Positions 24,412 to 32,639 are shown, numbered from the stretch's first letter. The stretch is DNA of 32,639 bases from CAZTDD01 sp964612675 (GCA_964612675.1 CAZTDD010000078.1:1-32639), one strand, 5' to 3'. Numbers and translations are program-made. Notes: generated by a model from the letters alone, not told the origin.

Positions 24412-27400
24412 CTCGCTCATGCATGAATCACGATTCTTCTGGGATTGCCTGTGGCAGAGCAGTTTGTGGCTGGTGCTTGGCGGAGCGCTGAGTTATTTGT
24501 GGGCGCGACGGCCCGCACGGGCGCACCGGGTTCTGCTGCTCGCAATGATCGGGTGTCTGCTCACGCCGCTGATGAGTACGTCGGTGCGTCAACTTGGGTG
24601 GGGAATTTTGAGTCCTGCGACTCTCACTGTTGAGAACGAGCTTGCGACCATGCCACCTGGTGTACGGGCCGATCAAGCGTCGGTCTCAGCAACCGCTACT
24701 TCATCTATGCAGATGCCATCAGGGGAAAAGCCGTCTGCAAGTATGAACGGACGTGAATCATTGACGACCGGATACGCCGGGATCGGTGCTCTCTTATCGT
24801 GGCGAGTCGTTTTGATCTCCGTATGGGCGTTTTTGTCGTTGATAGCGGCGATCCGGTTGCTTGCGTCGCTCGTTCAGGGCTACCGTCTTGTGGCTCGCAG
24901 CCAGGCGACGACGGACGACAGGGTTTTAGCCGCGATCAAGACAGCGTGCGATAAGCTGGGAATCAAAAACCTTCCCGAGGTCCGCACCTCGGATGACATT
25001 TTGTGTCCGTTGATTTGGTGTTGGGGGCGACGTCCGGTGTTGTTGGTTCCCGGCTCGTCGGTGCGCGGGGTGTCCAGCCTCGATTGGGACGGTGTGTTGT
25101 GCCACGAGATGAGCCACAGGAAACGTCGCGATCATCTGGCGGCGTTGTTCGCGGAGGCGTTGACATGTCTGCTGCCGTGGCAGCCGCTTGCGTGGTGGGC
25201 AAAGCGCCGTCTCAGCTACCTCAGCGAGCGGGCGGCGGACAGCTGGGTGCTGGCCTGCGGCGAATCGCCGGAGGTGTACGCGGAATCGTTGTTGAACCTG
25301 ATGCCGCAACGGGGTACCGCTTTCGCTTTGTCGGCCATCAGTGGTCGGAAAAAGCTGCAGACACGGATTCAGGGCATTCTGCAACAGAAACCGAGTGACC
25401 CGAGAGCCGGGCGATGGTGGGTATCCGGGCTCGCTGTAGCCACACTGTGTCTCGTGGCAATCCTGGCCATGAGCCAGACACGGCCGGTTGTGGCAAAGGA
25501 ATCGGAGGAAAAGCAAGATGAAACGCAGACCGACACGAATACCGCAAAGTCACTGCACGAAGCGGCCGCTGATGGTGACCTGGAATTGGTCAAGTCCCTT
25601 GTTTCAGAAGCGGCGGATGTGAATGCGAAGGATGATAAGGGAGAAACGCCGCTGCATGACGCGGCGTGGCAAGACCGGAAAGACGTCGCTGAATTCCTGA
25701 TTGCGAACGGCGCCGACGTCAACGCCAAGAGCAAATTGGACCATACACCGTTGTATTACGCGATTTGGGGAGGCGAGCACAGTGGCACGGTAAGAGTTCT
25801 TGTTAGTAACGGTGCCGATGTGAATTACACACCAAAGGATGATTATTCACCGCTCCACTATGCAATTTGGAGTGAATACAAAGACATTGCGGAACTTCTG
25901 GTTGCCAACGGAGCCAAATTGCACGAGAAAGACCGGGATGGTACGACCGCGTTCTATTACGCACTTCGGCAAGGTAACCGAGACATCGTCGACTTCTTGC
26001 TTGCCAACGGCGATGTTTCCGCTTTTCACTCGGCCGCGTGGTCCGGAGACATGTCGGGCATTAAACGTTTCGTAGAACAGGAAGCCGATGTGAACGAAAA
26101 AGACTCCAAAATGAAGTGGACACCCCTGCACTGGGCAGCTTATGCAGGGCACCAAGGTGTGGTCGAGTTTCTCCTCAAAGAGGGTGCCGGTATTAACTCG
26201 AAAGGCGCTTATAACAATTTCACGCCTTTACACGCTGCTTCCCTCGCCGGCCAGAAAGAATCGGTGGCCCTGCTTCTGGACGAAGGAGCCAAAGTCGACG
26301 CAAAAAGTAATTGGGACGAAACACCTCTCCACTATGCTGCCAGAAGAGGTCACACGGAAATCGCGGAGCTTCTGATAACCAACGACGCCGATATCAATAT
26401 AAAGGACAATGGTGGTTGGTCACCCTTGCATCGAGCGGTTGACGGAGGTGCCGACGTGGTGGAATTGCTTCTAGCGAAGGGTGCGGATATCAATGCAAAG
26501 GAGGGACGCGGGTGGACACCCCTGCACGTTGCGGTTCTTCGAGACAAGCAGAATATCGTAGAAATACTCGTGAACAAGGGTGCGAATCTGGCTGTAAAGG
26601 ACAAGCGGGGGTTTACACCGCTGCATAATGCAGCAGCGCGAGGCCACAAGAGCGTAATAGAATTCTTGATTCTTCACGGCGTGGACGTGAATGTAAAGCG
26701 TGAGATTAATGGCTATACGCCTCTCCACCAGGCTTGCCTTAGTGGTCATGCAGATGTGACCGACCTATTGCTGAACAACGGGGCTGAAATAGAGGTGAAG
26801 GATGTTTGGGGCGCAAGTCCGCTGCATATAGCTATAAATTATGGGCAGCTAGAGATCGTAAAGTTGCTTTTGGCCAAAGGCGCGCACATCGAAGCCAGGA
26901 CACGCTACGACGAGACACCCCTTTTACACGCGGTGGCAAAAGGAAATAAGGAGGCGCTGGAAGTGTTGCTTGCTCATGGAGCCAGCCTCCGCGCTCGGCA
27001 ATTTAGCTTTCTGCCGGTCGATTTAGCCATGTTGAGCGGTCAAGATGATATGGTCACATTCTTAATCGATAAAGGCGCGGCCTTTTCAGATGTCCATGTC
27101 GCGGCGTATTTCGGCCAATCCGAGAAGGTGATGGATTATCTTACGGCTGGCGGGGATATCGATGCCAAAAACGGTTCAGGCTTCACGCTTTTACATGCCG
27201 CACTATGCGGAAAACAGCTTGAACTGGTTCGGTCTCTTATCGAGAAAGGAGCCGACATCAATGCGCAGGAAGACTATGGCTGGACACCCGTCCATATAGC
27301 GAGCCGTCATGGGGATGACCCAATAGTGAAACTGCTGCTTGCTCAGGGGGCAGATGTCGGGTTAGTCGACAGGGAGGGTGCTATGCCTCTGCATTGGGCA

Positions 27401-27712
27401 GCCGAGAACGGCCACAAAACGATTGTGGAGATGCTTCTGGACAAGAAAAGTGATCCGAACGCCAAAACGGTAAGTGGCTTTGTTGTAACTTGGGGCCAAA
27501 GGGATTGCCACCGGACACCTCTTCATAACGCGTGTGCAGGTGGACATAAAGAGGTCGCGGAAGTCCTTATTGAGCACGGAGCAGATACTAATGCAGAAAC
27601 GGAAAGCGGTCATACGCCTTTGTCCATAGCCAAGAAAGAATATGACTTTCACGGCACTTCCGCTCGCAAAGAGGTAATCGAGCTATTGCGCAAGCACGGA
27701 GCGGAGGAATAG
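24404..27712 (+). CDS. BlaR1-like M56 membrane metalloprotease with ankyrin-repeat sensor
   Basis: A 1102-residue fusion. The ATG at 24404 overlaps the repressor stop; an earlier frame start at 24377 lies inside blaI. N-terminal membrane helices are followed by a helix at about residues 140-160, the zinc protease motif HEMSH at 234-238 with FAEALTCLLPWQPLAWWAKR after it, and a last helix (WWVSGLAVATLCLVAILAMS) at about 337-358. In BlaR1 the protease loop is cytoplasmic and the C terminus is outside. From about residue 380 to the end lie some 22 ankyrin repeats (TPLHxAA...LLxxGADxNAK), several degenerate, in place of the penicillin-binding sensor. A ligand bound outside is expected to trigger proteolysis of the repressor. 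Confidence 0.92.
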   Translation: MLNSLMHESRFFWDCLWQSSLWLVLGGALSYLWARRPARAHRVLLLAMIGCLLTPLMSTSVRQLGWGILSPATLTVENELATMPPGVRADQASVSATATSSMQMPSGEKPSASMNGRESLTTGYAGIGALLSWRVVLISVWAFLSLIAAIRLLASLVQGYRLVARSQATTDDRVLAAIKTACDKLGIKNLPEVRTSDDILCPLIWCWGRRPVLLVPGSSVRGVSSLDWDGVLCHEMSHRKRRDHLAALFAEALTCLLPWQPLAWWAKRRLSYLSERAADSWVLACGESPEVYAESLLNLMPQRGTAFALSAISGRKKLQTRIQGILQQKPSDPRAGRWWVSGLAVATLCLVAILAMSQTRPVVAKESEEKQDETQTDTNTAKSLHEAAADGDLELVKSLVSEAADVNAKDDKGETPLHDAAWQDRKDVAEFLIANGADVNAKSKLDHTPLYYAIWGGEHSGTVRVLVSNGADVNYTPKDDYSPLHYAIWSEYKDIAELLVANGAKLHEKDRDGTTAFYYALRQGNRDIVDFLLANGDVSAFHSAAWSGDMSGIKRFVEQEADVNEKDSKMKWTPLHWAAYAGHQGVVEFLLKEGAGINSKGAYNNFTPLHAASLAGQKESVALLLDEGAKVDAKSNWDETPLHYAARRGHTEIAELLITNDADINIKDNGGWSPLHRAVDGGADVVELLLAKGADINAKEGRGWTPLHVAVLRDKQNIVEILVNKGANLAVKDKRGFTPLHNAAARGHKSVIEFLILHGVDVNVKREINGYTPLHQACLSGHADVTDLLLNNGAEIEVKDVWGASPLHIAINYGQLEIVKLLLAKGAHIEARTRYDETPLLHAVAKGNKEALEVLLAHGASLRARQFSFLPVDLAMLSGQDDMVTFLIDKGAAFSDVHVAAYFGQSEKVMDYLTAGGDIDAKNGSGFTLLHAALCGKQLELVRSLIEKGADINAQEDYGWTPVHIASRHGDDPIVKLLLAQGADVGLVDREGAMPLHWAAENGHKTIVEMLLDKKSDPNAKTVSGFVVTWGQRDCHRTPLHNACAGGHKEVAEVLIEHGADTNAETESGHTPLSIAKKEYDFHGTSARKEVIELLRKHGAEE

Positions 27713-27840
27713 GGGCGACGGAAGAAAGTGATGAGTGCTAAGTGACGAGTTACGACTGCCGGACACGAAGGCTTGAGTGGCCGACAATAGGTGAATTCTC
27801 GGAACCACGAAAACACGAGAAACGGATCGGCTTGGATGTG
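27713..27840. other. Intercassette spacer before the repeat element
   Basis: No gene. From about 27783 it shows weaker similarity (AATAGG, GAACCACG, ACACGA) to the DNA before the second repeat copy at about 32294-32373, so the duplicated unit is longer than its well-conserved core. Confidence 0.4.
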
Positions 27841-28003
27841 AAATCGTAGCGCCCGAGTTGATCTCGGGCGGTCTGCATGCGTCCGGGATCAACCCGGACG
27901 CTACGATTTGCGCACCCGTCCAGGATGAATTCGACTGCACGGGTGCCACCAACGGCAGCCACCGCTGCTGGCTTTCCAATTCCGCTTAGGGGCGGCCCAA
28001 TCC
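27841..28003 (+). repeat. 163-bp direct repeat, copy 1 (left of cassette 2)
   Basis: Matches 32374-32536 with four differences by hand count. Its first 69 bases (27841-27909) are a near-perfect palindrome: AAATCGTAGCG closes with CGCTACGATTT, and inside are two hairpins whose loops are TTGAT and ATCAA, which are complementary to each other. A further inverted repeat CACCCGT/ACGGGTG lies at 27913-27945. No coding capacity or transposase is visible. Confidence 0.9.
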
Positions 28004-28057
28004 ACGTAGCAACAGCCGGCATAACCGGATTCCACGTCCATTTTTTCAACCACCCTC

Positions 28058-28112
28058 TTGACATATACCCTTACTAGGAGTACTCTCATTTGGAGTACTT
28101 GCAATTGGAGTA
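28058..28112 (+). promoter_or_regulatory. Promoter and BlaI-type operator of cassette 2
   Basis: TTGACA is at 28058-28063 and TACTCT (28081-28086) is the -10 candidate at 17-base spacing. AGTACT-N9-AGTACT occupies 28079-28099, the same spacing as in cassette 1, with 15 bases to the -35 instead of 14. GGAGTA also recurs every 15 bases at 28077, 28092 and 28107. Confidence 0.7.
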
Positions 28113-28144
28113 AAACAGAGACTCCCTGACAGGAGGACGGAATC

Positions 28145-28540
28145 ATGGCTCGCAAGTCCATCGACGACTTGGGCGATCTTCAACGATCGGTAATGGAGGC
28201 GGTTTGGGAACTGGGCGGGGCCACTGTCAACGAGGTCCGCGACCGGCTCAACCGCGACAAAGATCTGGCCTATACGACTGTCTTATCCGCGATGCAGAAG
28301 CTCGAGAAGGCGGGCTGGCTCAAACACCGCGCCGAAGGGCGAACCTATGTCTATCTCGCCACACGGAGCCGCGAGACGGAGGGGGTGCGTTCATTGCGCG
28401 AGTTCACCAAACGGGTTTTCCAAGGCGATCCGCACTTGTTGTTTCAGCACTTTATCGAAGATGACCAACTCAACGAAGACGATCTGGCGAAACTACAGAA
28501 AGCAATCGCCAAACGGAAAAAGGAGATGCATGATGCTTGA
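28145..28540 (+). CDS. BlaI/MecI family repressor, cassette 2
   Basis: A 131-residue repressor, the same length as the cassette 1 copy and aligned without gaps. The start ATG at 28145 has GGAGG eight bases upstream. The winged-helix segments LGDLQRSVMEAVWELGGATV and NEVRDRLNRDKDLAYTTVLS are nearly the same as in the paralogue; differences cluster in the first residues and the C-terminal dimer helices. Those differences could keep the two systems apart or allow partial cross-talk. The C-terminal region LLFQHFIEDDQLNEDDLAKL is where cleavage is expected by analogy with BlaI. Its last codons overlap the protease start. Confidence 0.95.
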   Translation: MARKSIDDLGDLQRSVMEAVWELGGATVNEVRDRLNRDKDLAYTTVLSAMQKLEKAGWLKHRAEGRTYVYLATRSRETEGVRSLREFTKRVFQGDPHLLFQHFIEDDQLNEDDLAKLQKAIAKRKKEMHDA

Positions 28541-31500
28541 TCTATTCCTTTCCGAATCTTCCTTTTTGTGGCGCTGTATATGGCAGACCACCGCGTGCCT
28601 TGTGCTCGGGGGCGTTTTCAGCTTTCTGTGGATACGGAGACCCGCACGCGCACATCGTGTTCTCCTGTTGGCGATGGTCGCTGCGCTGGCGACACCGTTT
28701 TTGAGCCAGCTGGTCCACGAATTCGGGTGGGGAATTCTGCGCGTTCCGTCACCGACAGTACGCTATTCTAGCGCAGCGCCGTCTCCCGCCGTCTCGGCAA
28801 CGCAGGCTGGTGTCCGGTCAAACTCAACCTCGTCCGTATCCCCATCTGTCAATGAGGAAGAGACTCCATCCGTGGTCCGAGAAAACCCTTCGACCGGGGC
28901 GGGCGTTCGGCAGGCGAAGCCTTCCATCCACATAAGCACTCTCTTCCTGTGGATGTGGGTCGGTCTGTCGGGAGTTTGTTTTCTGCGACTTCTTATGTCG
29001 CTGGCGGAGGGATATCGGATGGTATCGCGTGCGCGGCCCGTCGCGGATGAAGTTCTCGAACGTCAAGTGCGTGAGGTGGCATCGGAACTTGGTCTCGGAA
29101 GACCGCCACAAATATTTTTTTCTGAGGAGGCGCGTTGCCCGCAAATCTGGTCTTGGCGAAAACATCCGGCGCTTCTGTTACCGCAATTGCGTGAGTTAAA
29201 TAACCAGCCCAATGAATGGCAGAGTATTCTGTGTCACGAGTTAGCGCATTTAAAACGAAGGGATCATCTGGCGGTTCTTTTTGCCGAGGTTTTGATTTGT
29301 TTAATTCCCTGGCAGGTACTGGCGTGGTGGGCGAAGCGGCGTCTTGTCCGGTTGAGTGAGCAGAGTTGCGATGATTGGGTTCTCGCTCGAGGGAATTCTC
29401 CGGCGACGTATGCGGAATTGGTACTGAGTCTCAGGCCGCAACGCAGGCCGGCCTTGGCGCTCAGCGCGATCTCGGGCGGAAACGGTTTACAGAGGCGGAT
29501 TCACCATATTCTTCGAGGCCGACAAAGAGATCCGAGACCGGGGCGAAGATGGGCTTGGGCGGCAACGGCAGCCGCAGCGTGCGTCGCAACCACTATCGCG
29601 ATTGGGCAAACGCAGGCGACAACCAAAGGCTACTCCGGAAACAGTTTACCCGGGAGTCCAAGCCCGGGCCACTGGGAACAGACAGCCCATCCAACGTTTC
29701 GACTGATCAAAGCCGGGCGTGGCTCCGATTTCTCCAGCCCCCCGTCTGTCGATACCCAATTTGTGGTCGACGAGGATATAGAGACAGGCGGTCTCCTCCT
29801 CCGGAATCTTGCTACCGGTGAGATACGCCGCCTGGGCGACAAAACTTCCTGGCAAGACACGGGGGGCTACGCCGAGCATTCCCTTATCTCACCCGATTTT
29901 ACAAAAGTGATTTACAGCTGGTGCAAGGATGAAAACGATCTTTATGAATTGCATATACTCGGCATCGATGGGTCACCGAAGCGTGTCCTCTATAGCCCCG
30001 AGAACCTGAGCTATCTCTATCCCGCGGATTGGTCGTTGGACAGCAAGCGGATTCTCGTTATCCAGACAGTGAACGAAGAGTGCCAAATTGTACTGATTTC
30101 TGCGGCGGATGGTTCATCCCGGGTCGTAAAGTCTTTCGGAAAACGTCAGCCGGGAACAGCCTGTTTTTCAGCGGATGGAAAGTACGTTGCCTACGATTTA
30201 CCTAAACAGGACAACCTGCGCGATTATGACATATTCTCGATCACTACTGATGGTTCCGAAGAAACGCCGCTTCGACGAAGCGAAACCAAAGAGAAACTGC
30301 TCGGCTGGTCGGTGGACGGGAAATGGATCCTCTATGCAAGCGACCATCTGGGCAACATGGATGCCTATATTATTCCTATGGCCAACGGAAAACCTGACGG
30401 GCATTCACGTCTGATTAAAAAAGCTATAGGCGACATCGACCGTCCCAAGGGTTTTACGCGCGACGGTTCTTACTACTATGCAGTGGAATATGATGAGGCC
30501 GTTATTTATACCGCCGAGATTGACACTCGAATGGGGAAACTTCTCTCTCCACCCACGCGAACCGGCAGAGGAGCGGCTCGGTCATGTGCGTGGGCACCGG
30601 ATGGAAAACACCTGGCTTATGTGGATGTGAGTGAAGACATTCAGACTCTATGTATTCAGTCCTTGGACAAGCGTGAACTACGGCAAATATCCCTTCCACT
30701 TGGACACTTCCAAAACATCAGCTGGTCCCCCGATGGTTCGTCCGTACTTTGCTATAAAGCGGGCGAGGGACTGTGCACAATCGCCCTTGAAACCGGTGCG
30801 GTTGACATGGTTGTGAAGGATCCGCCCAGCGGTTATCAAGTCACTCGTGGACAATGGCTCCCGGACGGAAAATCTATTATCTATCAGTGTCTGAGTCCCG
30901 AGAAAGTGCGCTTTATGATTCGAGATATGCAGACCGGCGCCGAGAAAGAGATCTATTCCAACCCAAATCCAATTTGGTATTGGGCCGTTTCCCCCGACGG
31001 GAAGCGGCTGGCCTTCGTCTCGTATGATCTTCGAAGCAGATCGTCTGCCTTGAATGTTGTCTCCACGGCTCCCAGGGCAGAACCTCGGGAGATTCTCAGC
31101 TCGGATCGTGGTATTCATTTCGCTGGGTGGACCCCCGACAGCAAAGCCTTGCTTTATCAGCCGTCTCTGAAATCGCTTTGGCGAGTTTCAGCTGAAGGAG
31201 GAGAACGACGCGAGCTCTGTGTTTTCGATCGAGCGTTGTCTGCAGTGAGTATTCATCCGGACGGGAAACACGTGGCGTTTAACAGCGGTTCTTACAAGCA
31301 TGAAGTCTGGGTGATGGAAGATTTCTTACCCATGGCTTCATCGCCACGCGATAAGATTTTGCCTGATTTCGAAGAGGCAATCGCTGCTGCCGAATCCCCA
31401 ACCGAATCTTTGAAAATCACGGATACGCTCGTGACCGATGATTTCGATGACGGAGACGTGGAAGGTTGGTACATGTCGGAAAACCGTCGCGTGAGCCCTG

Positions 31501-31973
31501 TTCACGGCTATACGGTCGAAAATGGAGAACTTATCTTGGAAAACGCAGAGGCTCGTATCGGCCGACCCGACTGGAAAGATTATGTGGTACGGGTTCGCTT
31601 CTGTATAGAACGAGTTTCTAACAGATATTGTAGTGGTTCTATACGATTTCGAGATACATTGACTCCAGAATTGACCGGTTCTTATCGGCTGGCGCTGAAT
31701 CCTTGGCAAGGGATTCTTCATTTCGACTTTGGCTACTTCGATGAGTCGGCGACATATCAACACAATTCAATCGCCAGGAGCAGCTATAATTGTCCGTTCG
31801 ATGAATGGCATACACTTCGACTCGAGGTTGAGGGCAGTGACATGAAAGGATACGTCGATGACGAGCTGGTGGTTGACGGAAGTGACAAGTATCTGACCCG
31901 AGGTTCTGTCGGTTTAGCTGCTTGGAATGCCAGAGCTCGCTTTGACGATTTCAGTCTTCGTCTGCTTCCGTGA
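28533..31973 (+). CDS. BlaR1-like M56 membrane metalloprotease with beta-propeller and jelly-roll sensor
   Basis: A 1146-residue fusion from the ATG at 28533, which sits like the cassette 1 start; an in-frame ATG three bases upstream is possible, and an open frame from 28347 is out-of-frame within blaI. The protease half matches cassette 1: RRPARAHRVLLLAM is the same, HELAH is at about 235-239, and the last helix is at about 340-361. The exposed part then has eleven xPDGK-like motifs (SADGKYVAY, SPDGKRLAF, HPDGKHVAF), the pattern of TolB/WD40-like propellers, at about 430-930. A concanavalin-like jelly roll follows at about 963-1146 (DDFDDGDVEGW, DEWHTLRLEVEG). Both sensor folds often bind sugars, peptides or proteins. 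Confidence 0.92.
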   Translation: MLDLFLSESSFLWRCIWQTTACLVLGGVFSFLWIRRPARAHRVLLLAMVAALATPFLSQLVHEFGWGILRVPSPTVRYSSAAPSPAVSATQAGVRSNSTSSVSPSVNEEETPSVVRENPSTGAGVRQAKPSIHISTLFLWMWVGLSGVCFLRLLMSLAEGYRMVSRARPVADEVLERQVREVASELGLGRPPQIFFSEEARCPQIWSWRKHPALLLPQLRELNNQPNEWQSILCHELAHLKRRDHLAVLFAEVLICLIPWQVLAWWAKRRLVRLSEQSCDDWVLARGNSPATYAELVLSLRPQRRPALALSAISGGNGLQRRIHHILRGRQRDPRPGRRWAWAATAAAACVATTIAIGQTQATTKGYSGNSLPGSPSPGHWEQTAHPTFRLIKAGRGSDFSSPPSVDTQFVVDEDIETGGLLLRNLATGEIRRLGDKTSWQDTGGYAEHSLISPDFTKVIYSWCKDENDLYELHILGIDGSPKRVLYSPENLSYLYPADWSLDSKRILVIQTVNEECQIVLISAADGSSRVVKSFGKRQPGTACFSADGKYVAYDLPKQDNLRDYDIFSITTDGSEETPLRRSETKEKLLGWSVDGKWILYASDHLGNMDAYIIPMANGKPDGHSRLIKKAIGDIDRPKGFTRDGSYYYAVEYDEAVIYTAEIDTRMGKLLSPPTRTGRGAARSCAWAPDGKHLAYVDVSEDIQTLCIQSLDKRELRQISLPLGHFQNISWSPDGSSVLCYKAGEGLCTIALETGAVDMVVKDPPSGYQVTRGQWLPDGKSIIYQCLSPEKVRFMIRDMQTGAEKEIYSNPNPIWYWAVSPDGKRLAFVSYDLRSRSSALNVVSTAPRAEPREILSSDRGIHFAGWTPDSKALLYQPSLKSLWRVSAEGGERRELCVFDRALSAVSIHPDGKHVAFNSGSYKHEVWVMEDFLPMASSPRDKILPDFEEAIAAAESPTESLKITDTLVTDDFDDGDVEGWYMSENRRVSPVHGYTVENGELILENAEARIGRPDWKDYVVRVRFCIERVSNRYCSGSIRFRDTLTPELTGSYRLALNPWQGILHFDFGYFDESATYQHNSIARSSYNCPFDEWHTLRLEVEGSDMKGYVDDELVVDGSDKYLTRGSVGLAAWNARARFDDFSLRLLP

Positions 31974-32373
31974 CGTTGATCTTGAACATCTTCCGTCAGA
32001 GGAGTGGGGCAGTGACGCGCGATCAGTGACGAATAGCGGGTCGCCCCGATTGCTCGAATTCTTCCGTTTGAAGGCAATCGGGGCGACGAAGGAGCAAGAG
32101 GGAGGGAGAGTGATGAGTGACGGAGCGAGTGGGGGGCCCGCCAATTCGCTGAAACCTATCTATGGAGGGTGGCATGCCAGCAGCGAGAGGGGGATGGAAC
32201 TTCCCTTTGCCGGGAATGCAAGTTTTCCTGTTCGTTCCAACCTGTGAGTCCGTACAGCCACCTCGAAGCGCGGGCATGGAACCGCTACGGCCCCAGTAAT
32301 AGGCGACTTTTCTGAACCACGGAGACACGAATAGGGAATAAAGGAAACACGAAAAAAGACCCACCCGCGTTTG
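31974..32373. other. Gene-free region after cassette 2
   Basis: No credible gene. It contains AACCACGGAGACACGAA-type sequence typical of intergenic repeats in such genomes and leads into the second copy of the direct repeat. Confidence 0.5.
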
Positions 32374-32536
32374 AAATCGTAGCGCCCGAGTTGATCTCGG
32401 GCGGTCTGCATGCGTCCGGGATCAACCCGGACGCTACGATTTGCGCACCCGTCCAGGATGAATTCGACTGCACGGGTGTTACCAACGGCAGCCACCGCTG
32501 CTGGCTTTCCAATTCCGCTTGGGGGTGGCCCAATCC
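32374..32536 (+). repeat. 163-bp direct repeat, copy 2 (right of cassette 2)
   Basis: Second copy of the element at 27841-28003, same orientation, with four differences (GTT for GCC near the second hairpin, and two near the end). The palindrome is 32374-32442. After it the sequence diverges from that which leads into the cassette 2 promoter. No clear further cassette start is visible in the last 100 bases. Confidence 0.9.
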
Positions 32537-32639
32537 CAATGTCGTTACGTTAACCCAAATTCGTCACGATGGTGGTTGGATTTTTCATTTTAGAAAATAG
32601 GAGCGGGGGATATAGTGCTACCATGGGGATGTGGACACA

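Noticed and set aside
24926..25516. A 196-residue minus-strand frame inside the ankyrin protease
   Set aside because: Shadow of the protease coding strand; no recognisable domain or start signal.
27841..28003. Insertion sequence or miniature transposon
   Set aside because: There is no transposase and I could not establish target-site duplications; it is recorded only as a repeat.
28347..28532. Longer start for the propeller protease
   Set aside because: The extra 62 residues are an out-of-frame reading of the repressor gene; the paralogue begins at the matching position near 28533.
24404..31973. Beta-lactam resistance sensors (blaR1)
   Set aside because: Neither protein has a penicillin-binding domain or SxxK-type site in the sensor part; no beta-lactamase gene is nearby.

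Overview
The window looks like a scaffold from an uncultivated, moderately GC-rich bacterium, probably a metagenome assembly because it holds a run of exactly 100 N at 14627-14726. The gene set fits a PVC-like or candidate-phylum genome (Planctomycetota, Lentisphaerota, Hydrogenedentota, Sumerlaeota or Poribacteria). The signs are Tat-exported Gfo/Idh/MocA and URO-D family proteins, a TPR-GreA fusion, a GH5 lipoprotein, a type II pseudopilin and BlaI/M56 regulatory pairs. I cannot place it further. There are no rRNA, tRNA, CRISPR or transposase genes.

Region 1 (1-14100) is mostly housekeeping and metabolism. It holds an alpha/beta hydrolase, a CgeB-type glycosyltransferase, a Gfo/Idh/MocA oxidoreductase and thrS. 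The thrS gene lacks the TGS domain and sits behind a clear T-box leader. After it come a STAS protein, a PIG-L deacetylase, an orphan phage-tail-hub-like protein, a TPR/CarD-like/GreA fusion, a URO-D family protein and a lipoprotein form of protein-L-isoaspartate methyltransferase.

Region 2 (14100-18050) holds an AT-hook repeat protein interrupted by the assembly gap, a GH5-like lipoprotein, a type II secretion/pilin-like protein with a good promoter and a shared terminator, and an HTH protein.

Region 3 (18166-23703) has a minus-strand cluster: a small coiled-coil protein, endonuclease III and a ProRS homologue. The ProRS homologue keeps its editing and anticodon-binding domains but has lost the class II catalytic motifs. 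An ABC exporter and a SEC-C protein follow on the plus strand.

Region 4 (23763-32639) is the most interesting part. It has two paralogous, tandem BlaI-M56 cassettes. In each, a BlaI/MecI repressor gene overlaps a BlaR1-like membrane metalloprotease gene. The penicillin-binding sensor of BlaR1 is replaced by about 22 ankyrin repeats in the first and by an 11-motif beta-propeller plus a jelly-roll domain in the second. Both cassettes start from a TTGACA promoter overlapped by the same operator, AGTACT-N9-AGTACT. The second is bracketed by 163-bp direct repeats built around a 69-bp palindrome. I read this as a modular, self-regulated proteolytic signalling system with interchangeable extracytoplasmic sensors. 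Ligands and target genes cannot be read from the sequence.
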